A stretch of 5,394 nucleotides of DNA, taken from CAZBZG01 sp964496245. Its GTDB lineage: Bacteria; Planctomycetota; SZUA-567. The notes beneath the pieces are model-generated. The model was not told where the DNA came from. It saw only the letters and a list, made by a program, of their open reading frames with translations, and did not search any database. Position 1 is the stretch's first letter. The number at the start of each line of letters is the position of its first letter. Shown piece after piece: positions 1-5,339 of the stretch. Both the position numbers and the translations under genes were made by a program. The stretch spans positions 1-5,394 of the forward strand of contig CAZBZG010000310.1 in assembly GCA_964496245.1 (NCBI GenBank), in the 5' to 3' direction.

Positions 1-105
1 GGAACGGCCTCCTTCTTTGATCCTTGTTCAGGTCAGAAAAGTGCAAAAGTCCACCGTTTACTGACGCCGCAGGAATTGCTGCGGGAACTGGGAGAGATCA
101 AATGA
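1..105 (+). CDS. C-terminal end of a probable PIN-family toxin (partial)
   Basis: Frame 1 is open from the first base to a TGA at 103-105, giving 34 residues that end in HRLLTPQELLRELGEIK. The stop overlaps the start of the next gene as ATGA, the usual sign of translational coupling in a toxin-antitoxin pair. A tail of the form '(I/L)LTP.E(F/L)L' is, as I recall, common at the end of toxins of the COG1569 PIN family ('putative toxin-antitoxin system toxin component'), which are often encoded next to HicB-like ribbon-helix-helix antitoxins like the one that follows. PIN toxins are Mg-dependent ribonucleases, but the catalytic acidic residues would lie outside the window. The identification therefore rests on a short tail plus the neighbour. 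The frame itself is well supported by the overlap; the family is an inference. Confidence 0.55.
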   Translation, partial: GTASFFDPCSGQKSAKVHRLLTPQELLRELGEIK

Positions 106-338
106 GCACGATGAGCCTGCGTATCCCCGAATCCTATCATGCGCGGCTGCGTGCTCTCGCGAAGCGTGAGAACGTATCGCTCAACCAGTTGATCACGACG
201 GCGCTCGGCGAGAAGCTGTCGGCGCTCGATACGGAAGCCTATCTTCGTGACCATGCGCAAGGCGCTACCCGCGACAGCTTCGACGCGGCATTGGCCCGTG
301 TTCCCGACGCGACTCCCGATCAGTGCGATGAACTATAA
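102..338 (+). CDS. Ribbon-helix-helix (HicB-type) antitoxin
   Basis: A 78-residue protein. The ATG at 102 is chosen because GGAGAG at 91-96 sits 5 nt upstream and because it overlaps the preceding stop; the frame is open back to position 24, but those extra 26 residues do not look like protein. Residues 3-9 (TMSLRIP) fit the DNA-contacting beta strand of a ribbon-helix-helix fold. Residues 10-22 fit helix A, the turn ENVSLN comes next, and residues 27-40 (NQLITTALGEKLSA) fit helix B. The remaining 38 residues end in an acidic tail (DATPDQCDEL). In this family such tails usually bind and block the toxin, while the ribbon-helix-helix dimer represses the operon. The gene is downstream of the toxin, the reverse of the most common TA order but, to my recollection, normal for PIN/HicB-like pairs. 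It appears intact. The operator and promoter would lie left of the window. Confidence 0.82.
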   Translation: MSTMSLRIPESYHARLRALAKRENVSLNQLITTALGEKLSALDTEAYLRDHAQGATRDSFDAALARVPDATPDQCDEL

Positions 339-361
339 GCCGCGCGGAATGCCTTCTCCGG

Positions 362-1008
362 GCCCCGGGCGGGTTCCGGGGACACTACGTGGTGCACGAC
401 CCCATCGCCGACAATGTGCCGCGCGGCAGCGGCGCGGACATCCAGAGCGTACAAGTCACAGTGAACGGCGAGACCGGCGGCCAGACGCAGGACCTGGCCA
501 ACAGCGAGACCGGCACGTCCGGGATCCGGGCCAGTTCCGCCGGCTGCTGGGGGTGGTGCTGGCGGCCGGGGACAAGCTCTACACGGCCGAGAAGGGCGCC
601 GACCGGGTGCAGGAGTTCGCGGTGAAGGCCAAGGGCGGCGAAGCCTCGTTCCTCTTCCAGGGCGTGCTTCCGGACGAGGAGATTCCGGGCGTAACCGCGT
701 CCGTGCAGGTCACCGAGCACAACGGCCAGGTCCCGGAGAACGGCCGACTCGCCTTCAACCCCGCCGACCCCGACATCCTCAAGGCCACAATCACCTACAC
801 CTTCTCCGACGGCGCCACCATGAGCTGGGCCAACCCCGTCTTCACCGAGACCAACAAGAACTCGCGCGTGTTTCGGGCGGGCGGCTGTCGCGGGAAGCAG
901 CCGGACACAGGACGGGGCCGCGCGTGGCGCCAGAGCCCACCGGGTTGGCGCTCCAGGCCGCTGGCGGACGCCCCGGGGCAGGGGCATGGCGGGCGAGTAG
1001 GCGTCTAA
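362..1008 (+). pseudogene. Decayed fragment of a repeat-rich extracellular protein, frameshifted
   Basis: Protein-like sequence is split over two frames. Frame 2 (from about 362) reads GGFRGHYVVHDPIADN, then DIQSVQVTVNGETGGQ and SETGTSGI. It degenerates near 533. Frame 1 takes over at about 535-547 with LLGVVLAAGDKLYTAEKGA and runs through IPGVTASVQVTEHNGQ, KATITYTFSDGATMSW and FTETNKNSRVFRA, ending near 881. After that the frame is low-complexity until TAA at 1006-1008. The recurrent '(T/S)ET.....(V/I)FR(A/G)' motif and beta-strand-rich spacing resemble repeat units of large bacterial surface proteins whose repeats end in 'TETGPNTGVFRG'-type sequence. There is no start codon with a ribosome binding site, and no signal peptide or anchor. 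I read it as a remnant with a net one-base loss at the junction; a sequencing error is the alternative. Function cannot be assigned. Confidence 0.55.
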
Positions 1009-1012
1009 CCTC

Positions 1013-1040
1013 TTGACATTTCGTTTGTTTCAGCGATCCT
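1013..1040 (+). promoter_or_regulatory. Possible promoter for the kinase gene
   Basis: A perfect -35 hexamer TTGACA is at 1013-1018, in a short AT-richer patch just after the remnant. The best-placed -10 is GATCCT at 1035-1040 after a 16-bp spacer, matching the consensus at only three of six positions. The site is correctly oriented and about 120 bp upstream of the kinase start, but the weak -10 makes it tentative. Confidence 0.3.
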
Positions 1041-1095
1041 CCCAATGCGACGGCAAACGGAGGGTCTGGCACCCGGGTTGCAGGTTTGGAGGCAA

Positions 1096-1110
1096 CGCTG
1101 CCGGGCAGCG
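1096..1110. promoter_or_regulatory. 15-bp dyad upstream of the kinase gene (candidate operator)
   Basis: CGCTGCC and GGCAGCG form perfect 7-bp inverted arms around one central G. The dyad sits 52 bp before the kinase GTG and downstream of the possible TTGACA promoter, in a stretch that does not look coding. That is a suitable place for a repressor site. As RNA it would form a 5-bp stem with a 5-nt loop. No regulator gene is seen nearby apart from the ribbon-helix-helix antitoxin, whose sites cannot be predicted. Confidence 0.3.
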
Positions 1111-1162
1111 CGTGTATCGCCCGTGGCTGCGCTTCGTACAGGCCCAGGCCGAGGAGAATCCC

Positions 1163-3172
1163 GTGCTCACATCCGGCGAAATGGTCGGCAAGTACAAGGT
1201 CGTGCGCTCCCTGGGCACGGGCGGCATGGGCGCGGTCTACCTGGGCTGGGACGAAGACCTCAAACGCGAAGTGGCCATCAAGATCATGAACCCCAAGGTG
1301 CAGGGCGTGGAAAACGCGCTGCGCCGCTTCTGCGCCGAAGCCCAGTCCATCGCCCGGCTCTCGAACGCGCACATCGTCCACGTCTACGACTTCGACCCCA
1401 AGGCAGCCATGCCCTACATCGTCATGGAATACGTGCGCGGCGTTTCGCTCGCCGACACGATCCAGCACCGCGCCCCCCTGCCGATCGGGCTCGTAGTCGA
1501 CTGCGCGCGCCAGACCCTGCAGGGACTGGCTGCCGCCCACAAGGCGGGCATCATCCACCGGGACATCAAGCCAGCCAACATCCTGCTCTCGGACGAGAAC
1601 GTCGTCAAGATCATGGACTTCGGCCTGGCGCGCAGCCTGGACGTGGAGAGCGGACTCACGGCCGACGGCGCGGTCGTAGGCACGGTCCATTACCTCGCGC
1701 CCGAAGTGGCCCGCGGCGAAGCGGCCGACACGCAGAGCGACCTCTACAGCCTGGGCGTAACGCTCTACGAGATGCTCTCGGGCACGGTGCCGTTCGACGA
1801 CGAGAGTCCGCTCAAGGTGATCAGCCGCATCGTACGCGAGAATCCCCAGCCCATCCGCGTGCTGCGCGACGACATCCCCGTGGCCATTGCCACGTGGCTG
1901 CACAAGATGCTCGCCAAGGACCTTGGCCGGCGGTACAGCCAGGCCACGGACGCGCTCGCCGACATCGCCAAGATCGACTCGGGGGCCATCCCCCGGGAGG
2001 ATCCGCTGCGCAACTCTGACGGAGCCAGCACCGCCGAACTCCCCCTCACCCCCCGGCCGGGTGCGAGCGACGCACCCGCACCACAAGAGGACGCCCCCCC
2101 CCGGGCGGAGAGCGGAGCCACGCCAGAGGCCGAAACCGGCGCAGCGCCCGGCGCAGCTGGATCGGTCACGCCCGACGAAGTCGACGCCATCATGTCCGAA
2201 GCGCTGCGCATCGAGAAGGCCGGCCGGGACGCGCTCGACGAAGAAGCCCTGCTCGAGATCGCCGCGGAAGTGGGCGTAGACGCCGACGCCGTGCGCGCGG
2301 CCGTGGCCGCGCGCCGCCGGGTCAAGGCCGAACGCGACCGCCGCCAGCGCATCGCGAAGATCGCGGTGCCGGCAACGGCCGCGCTTCTCGCCGCAGGACT
2401 GGCCCTCTGGCTCTGGCTGCGCCGGCCGCCGCACGAAACCCGCGAGTACGCGGGCACGGGCGGCCAGACAGGCGCGGTCGATCCCAAGGACGCGCCCCCG
2501 GCCAAGGCTGAGACGCTGGCCATCGGCCCCGACTGGACGGACGCGGACCTGGCGTACGCGGCGGGCGAACAGACGCTGCTCGTGCGCGTCGTGGAGGGCA
2601 AAGAAGTCGAGGCCCGCGTCGGCAAGCAACCCCCCTTCACGATCACGGGCGGATATTACGGCGCGCCAGCTGCGAGCGGTCCCGTTGCATTCCGGGCTGC
2701 AGGCGGCAGCGCCACTGTGGCGGCCGCGTGCGTCAAGCGCCTGCGCCTGGCCGCCCTGCCCTTCTCCGCGGGCAGGGATGCGGATGCAGCGGGGAACTTC
2801 GCCGTGGGCACGGGTGACACCGTGAGCACGCGCCTCGGCCAGCGCACGTGCTTCGACGTCATCACACGGGTGCACGTGGAGGAGGCGCTCGAGAACATCA
2901 AACTCGAGAACACCGAGTACTTCGATCCCACCACCGCGGCCCGCATCGGCCACCTGGTCGGCGTGGACTACCTGGTCACAGGCTCGGTCCAGCAGGTTGG
3001 CAGCCGCTACCGCATGAGCGCCAAGCGGCTGGAAGCAGAGACCGGCAAGGTGCTTGAGAACGCGGTGGTGGACGGCACCGACCCCTTCGCCCTCCAGGAC
3101 CGGCTCGCTGCTTCGCTCATCAGCCGGATCCAGGCCACAGAACTCAGTCGTTTCCTGCCCGCGCGCGAGTGA
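1163..3172 (+). CDS. Membrane-anchored Ser/Thr protein kinase with TolB-like extracytoplasmic domain
   Basis: A 669-residue Hanks-type kinase that should phosphorylate Ser/Thr residues of cytoplasmic proteins. The GTG at 1163 is chosen because GAGGAG at 1151-1156 lies 6 nt upstream and the kinase fold begins at once; the frame is open to an ATG at 1013, but those 50 codons lack coding character. Kinase domain, about 10-271: glycine loop GTGGMG at 18-23, VAIK lysine K40, helix-C glutamate E59, HRDIKPAN with D134 and N139, DFG at 152-154, GTVHYLAPE at 173-181, and the later conserved D193. All catalytic residues are present. Residues 272-334 form a Pro/Ala/Glu linker and 335-392 a helical module ('LDEEALLEIAAEVGVDADAV'). 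Residues 399-419 are one transmembrane helix followed by RR. Residues about 527-665 resemble the TolB-like N-terminal domain (COG5616): LRLAALPF, GVDYLVTGSV at 600-608 region, and FALQDRL near 642. The topology implies sensing outside the membrane and signalling inside. Substrates are unknown. Confidence 0.95.
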   Translation: MLTSGEMVGKYKVVRSLGTGGMGAVYLGWDEDLKREVAIKIMNPKVQGVENALRRFCAEAQSIARLSNAHIVHVYDFDPKAAMPYIVMEYVRGVSLADTIQHRAPLPIGLVVDCARQTLQGLAAAHKAGIIHRDIKPANILLSDENVVKIMDFGLARSLDVESGLTADGAVVGTVHYLAPEVARGEAADTQSDLYSLGVTLYEMLSGTVPFDDESPLKVISRIVRENPQPIRVLRDDIPVAIATWLHKMLAKDLGRRYSQATDALADIAKIDSGAIPREDPLRNSDGASTAELPLTPRPGASDAPAPQEDAPPRAESGATPEAETGAAPGAAGSVTPDEVDAIMSEALRIEKAGRDALDEEALLEIAAEVGVDADAVRAAVAARRRVKAERDRRQRIAKIAVPATAALLAAGLALWLWLRRPPHETREYAGTGGQTGAVDPKDAPPAKAETLAIGPDWTDADLAYAAGEQTLLVRVVEGKEVEARVGKQPPFTITGGYYGAPAASGPVAFRAAGGSATVAAACVKRLRLAALPFSAGRDADAAGNFAVGTGDTVSTRLGQRTCFDVITRVHVEEALENIKLENTEYFDPTTAARIGHLVGVDYLVTGSVQQVGSRYRMSAKRLEAETGKVLENAVVDGTDPFALQDRLAASLISRIQATELSRFLPARE

Positions 3173-3229
3173 CCTGCCCGAGGCACGTCCAACGATCTCG
3201 ATGCAACGCTCTCAAGCGCGGAGATGCGC

Positions 3230-3643
3230 TCAGGCGCCGGCCCCGGAGGCATCCGAGCCCATGGCAGCAGGAGAGGCGGCACGCGCGGACGCAGGCCGGG
3301 CCCGGACGGGCCGTTCGCGCAGGGGAAGGGCCGGCCGGGCGATCCGGGGCCGGAGACCGGCGGCTGGTGCGCGCGCGGGCTTGTGGCAGAGGACGAGATG
3401 CCCCAGGGCCGCGGCCTTGACCTCTGCGCGGCCGGTCACGATGAGCTCGTACAGGCCGTGGAAGACGTCGGCGCGCGCCAGCCCCTCTTCGGCCAGGTCG
3501 ATGAGGCCGTAGCGGTCCAGGTGGATCGCGCGGCGGCGCTCCAGGACATCGGCGAGTTGCCGGCCGTCAGGGCCGACCTCGCCCCGCTGGTGCTCGGGCC
3601 GGGGGTGGGGAGCGTTGGGGAGGCGGATCTGTTCGGGCTCCAT
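3230..3643 (-). CDS. Uncharacterised 137-residue protein
   Basis: I do not recognise this protein. The minus-strand frame has strong third-position G/C bias over residues 22-92, as expected for a real gene in this genome. The ATG at 3643 (MEPEQIRLPNAPHP...) is preferred; a GTG at 3667 is in frame, but it would place the start upstream of the -10-like element at 3651-3656. Residues about 26-88 look like a compact helical domain with regular hydrophobic spacing (ADVLERRRAIHLDRYGLIDL, then FHGLYELIVTG). Residues 90-137 are Arg/Ala/Pro-rich and probably disordered. There is no signal peptide, transmembrane segment or metal-binding motif. It converges on the kinase gene with 57 bp between the stops and diverges from the secreted-protein gene. 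The chief doubt is the low-complexity tail, which may mean the frame is only partly functional. Confidence 0.6.
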   Translation of the reverse strand: MEPEQIRLPNAPHPRPEHQRGEVGPDGRQLADVLERRRAIHLDRYGLIDLAEEGLARADVFHGLYELIVTGRAEVKAAALGHLVLCHKPARAPAAGLRPRIARPALPLRERPVRARPASARAASPAAMGSDASGAGA

Positions 3644-3650
3644 GCCCCAG

Positions 3651-3656
3651 TTTATA
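3651..3656 (-). promoter_or_regulatory. -10-like element for a leaderless transcript
   Basis: On the minus strand TATAAA is followed by exactly 7 nt (CTGGGGC) and then the ATG at 3643. A start of transcription 7-8 nt after the -10 would fall on the start codon, giving a leaderless mRNA. There is no good -35 at 17-18 bp (best match three of six) and only a weak GGGG resembling a ribosome binding site. Confidence 0.4.
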
Positions 3657-3685
3657 CGAATCCGCACACGCGGATGGAAGCGTCA

Positions 3686-3714
3686 TTTCCGGAAAAAGTT
3701 GGCACCCGGCCGGG
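3686..3714. promoter_or_regulatory. Two 10-bp palindromes between divergent genes
   Basis: TTTCCGGAAA at 3686-3695 and CCCGGCCGGG at 3705-3714 are both perfect 10-bp palindromes, separated by 9 bp, in the spacer between the divergent minus-strand gene and the secreted-protein gene. They could be regulator sites shared by both promoters. The second is made only of G and C and could arise by chance in this composition; the first is less expected. Confidence 0.25.
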
Positions 3715-3755
3715 CACTCCCACGGCCGGACCGCGCCGTAGCCGGATGAAACCTG

Positions 3756-3784
3756 TGGACGCGGTTCGGGCCGCCTGCTATCAT
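3756..3784 (+). promoter_or_regulatory. Candidate sigma70-type promoter of the secreted-protein gene
   Basis: TGGACG at 3756-3761 matches the -35 consensus at four of six positions. It is followed by a 17-bp spacer and TATCAT at 3779-3784, which matches the -10 at five of six. Transcription would start near 3791, leaving a leader of about 86 nt before the ATG at 3877. Confidence 0.5.
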
Positions 3785-3812
3785 GGGAGTGGGGAAGGGA
3801 AGCAGCGCGGCC

Positions 3813-3846
3813 GGCCCGACGCATCGCCGACGCCGGGCCCTGTTTT
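3813..3846 (+). terminator. Hairpin plus T4 in the leader, possible attenuator
   Basis: GGCCCG at 3813-3818 pairs with CGGGCC at 3834-3839, a 6-bp all-G/C stem with a 15-nt loop, and TTTT follows at 3843-3846. The structure lies inside the predicted leader of the secreted-protein gene, so it could act as an attenuator, or only as a leader stem. The T tract is short and offset by 3 nt, which keeps confidence low. Confidence 0.25.
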
Positions 3847-3876
3847 GGACGGAGGCGATCTGTCGGAGGCCAAACC

Positions 3877-4791
3877 ATGCGCATCGTCACTGGAATCGCC
3901 ATCGCTCTCGCCCTGACGCTTGCCAGCCGGCCCGCTCCGGCCGCAAGCGACGTGGAGGCCATGTGGTCGGCGCTCAAGGCCTATGATGCCGCCAAGGCGG
4001 AATACAAGAAGGCGATCGACAAGATCGGCATCAAACCCGAGGACGTGACCTTCCAGGAAATCGAGAAGCTGAACAAGCGCAAGCGGCAGACTCTGGGCAA
4101 GACCATCGCCCAATACCTGGTGTACCTCGAACGGGCCCACGAGCGCCTCGGCGGCACGCGGCGCACGGCAGCCGAAAAGGCCCAGCAGACCTATGACATG
4201 GAGGCCATGGGCAAGGAGCGGGAGGCCCTGCGCCGGAAGCTCATCCTGCTCTACCACCCCAAGTGCACCTTCTTCAAGATCCCCTACAACCGCGAGTGGA
4301 AGCCGCTGGAGGGGGGCGCGCCGCGCCTGGCCGAGTACATGTGCGTGCACGAGATTTCCGAGGACTATCCCACAATCGACGAGAAGACCAAGGCGGGACT
4401 CCTGCGCTGGCTGCTGACCCGGCACGAGTCCCTGGGGCTCGACTACTTCGGCAAACGCGTCTGCAAAACCACCGACTTCCGCGCCGATGAGAAGGCGTTC
4501 AAGATCTTCACTCCGCGCAACCAGGCCATGGCGGTCTGGTTCTACCTGCGGTCGCCCTCAGGCGGCGGCGCCAAGCTCCAGGTCCAGCTCGCGTCCAAGG
4601 ACGACGATCTCGTCGAGATTCTCGTGAACGGACATAGCGAAGGCAAGCGCAACAAGGCCAAGATCCGGCTCCAGAAGGGGGCGAACCTGGTGGTGGTGCT
4701 CGTCCGGAACCTGGGCGGCCAGGAACTTTCGCTCCAGGTGTCTGTGGAAGGACGAGACCTAGAGTGTGCCACAAAATGGCCGTGGGGATGA
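3877..4791 (+). CDS. Secreted protein with helical N-terminal half and C-terminal beta-sandwich
   Basis: A 304-residue protein of unknown function. GGAGG at 3865-3869 is 7 nt before the ATG. Residues 1-22 are a signal peptide (MR, then the hydrophobic run IVTGIAIALALTLA, with cleavage near APA at 20-22), so it is exported to the periplasm or cell surface. Residues 25-125 are charged, Lys/Glu-rich and probably helical or coiled coil (AMWSALKAYDAAKAEYKKAI). Residues 126-200 form a mixed region containing C130, C156 and C196; with C297 these are four cysteines that could form disulfides. Residues 215-292 alternate like a beta-sandwich: WFYLRS, then DDDLVEILVNGHSEGK, then RLQKGANLVVVLVRN. This pattern resembles the jelly-roll carbohydrate-binding-like modules of planctomycete secreted enzymes ('DD.v.vwlNG....v.L.kG.N.llvkv'). 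No catalytic motif is seen. It is probably transcribed alone from the promoter at 3756-3784. Confidence 0.85.
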   Translation: MRIVTGIAIALALTLASRPAPAASDVEAMWSALKAYDAAKAEYKKAIDKIGIKPEDVTFQEIEKLNKRKRQTLGKTIAQYLVYLERAHERLGGTRRTAAEKAQQTYDMEAMGKEREALRRKLILLYHPKCTFFKIPYNREWKPLEGGAPRLAEYMCVHEISEDYPTIDEKTKAGLLRWLLTRHESLGLDYFGKRVCKTTDFRADEKAFKIFTPRNQAMAVWFYLRSPSGGGAKLQVQLASKDDDLVEILVNGHSEGKRNKAKIRLQKGANLVVVLVRNLGGQELSLQVSVEGRDLECATKWPWG

Positions 4792-4799
4792 ATCGAGGA

Positions 4800-4831
4800 G
4801 GAGGGCCCACCAACCCCTCCCGGACCCTTTT
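4800..4831 (+). terminator. Possible weak intrinsic terminator after the secreted-protein gene
   Basis: GGAGGG at 4800-4805 can pair with CCCTCC at 4815-4820 across a 9-nt loop, and TTTT lies at 4828-4831, 7 nt after the stem. The stem begins 9 nt after the stop codon. The gap before the short T tract makes it a poor intrinsic terminator on its own. Confidence 0.3.
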
Positions 4832-4943
4832 GGCAAGCGACTTGTAGGCGCCGCAACACTAACGAAACAAAGGAGTTCCGCACTCGCTGCCCTAGGCCGG
4901 TGCCCCCCCTGGGCGACTGACCGCAAAAATTCCGGGATTGGAT

Positions 4944-4972
4944 TTGACAAGACACCCGTTTTTCGTTACAAA
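4944..4972 (+). promoter_or_regulatory. Strong sigma70-type promoter of the tRNA-Thr/tuf operon
   Basis: A perfect -35 TTGACA is at 4944-4949, followed by exactly 17 bp and TACAAA at 4967-4972 (four of six matches to TATAAT). The next bases are CCCTGTC, a GC-rich discriminator of the kind found at stable-RNA promoters under stringent (ppGpp) control. Transcription should start near 4979, about 60 nt before the mature tRNA. This is the best promoter in the window. Confidence 0.72.
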
Positions 4973-5037
4973 CCCTGTCTTACGCTCCGGTGCCTTGTGC
5001 GCAAGTGCCGGGGCGGTCCGTTGTTGTGAGCCGGGGT

Positions 5038-5113
<76 letters not shown>

Positions 5114-5339
5114 GCGTTTTCGTCTAGCCAGCAGCGCTGAGTTTTGGGAATCGCGTTCGCCGCGCAGAGTGGGTCTGCCACAGAAGCGGCGGTGTTGATC
5201 CCTGCGGATTCCGGTGCGTCGATGCGAGCTGCGTCATCGCGTTGGAGTCTGCAGCGGCCGTGGCGGGCCTGGGAGTGCGGCGGAGGCGATTTTTTTTGCC
5301 GGTCGGTTCACGGACTGGAACGACAAGGAGGCGAGTACG
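5114..5339 (+). other. tRNA-Thr to tuf spacer (probable tuf leader)
   Basis: This 226-nt stretch holds no convincing gene. A T8 tract lies at 5290-5297, 42 nt before the start codon of tuf. The G-rich sequence before it does not form a stable stem directly against the tract, so it is a poor intrinsic terminator. A small bulged hairpin can form around 5253-5273. No separate tuf promoter with acceptable hexamers is visible, so tuf is likely read from the promoter at 4944-4972. Confidence 0.4.
5325..5331 (+). promoter_or_regulatory. Ribosome binding site of tuf
   Basis: AAGGAGG, a near-perfect Shine-Dalgarno sequence, sits 8 nt before the ATG at 5340. Such a strong site fits a very highly translated gene. 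Confidence 0.85.

Noticed and set aside
385..987. Minus-strand frame of 200 codons opposite the repeat-protein remnant
   Set aside because: The Gly/Val/Leu-rich composition reads as the complement of coding sequence on the plus strand, where repeat motifs are recognisable.
1765..2646. Minus-strand frame of 293 codons inside the kinase gene
   Set aside because: It is Ser/Ala/Arg-rich, as expected for a shadow frame, with no domain or ribosome binding site.
842..2953. Long open minus-strand frame (703 codons) antisense to the kinase gene
   Set aside because: The plus strand carries an unmistakable kinase with all motifs. Long antisense frames are common in GC-rich genes, and this one shows no protein-like pattern.
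3215..3230. AGCGC/GCGCT hairpin between the convergent kinase and minus-strand genes as a terminator
   Set aside because: Only 5 bp, no T tract on either strand, and it overlaps the minus-strand stop codon.
3224..3916. Plus-strand frame of 230 codons opposite the minus-strand 137-residue gene
   Set aside because: Codon bias is better on the minus strand, and this frame runs into the signal-peptide region of the next gene.
3781..4425. Minus-strand frame of 214 codons opposite the secreted-protein gene
   Set aside because: The plus strand has a signal peptide, a ribosome binding site and domain structure; this is a shadow.
4889..4914. Bulged hairpin (GCCC-T-AGG with CCTGGGC) as a terminator upstream of the tRNA operon
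   Set aside because: No T tract follows on the plus strand; A-rich sequence follows instead. The long C7 loop makes it likely incidental.
4542..4955. Minus-strand frames over the end of the secreted-protein gene and the following spacer
   Set aside because: No ribosome binding site or protein-like pattern, and they overlap a well-supported gene.
5253..5297. Intrinsic terminator ending in the T8 tract before tuf
   Set aside because: The nearest stem is small, bulged and separated from the tract by more than 15 nt. Termination here would also cut tuf off from its only visible promoter.
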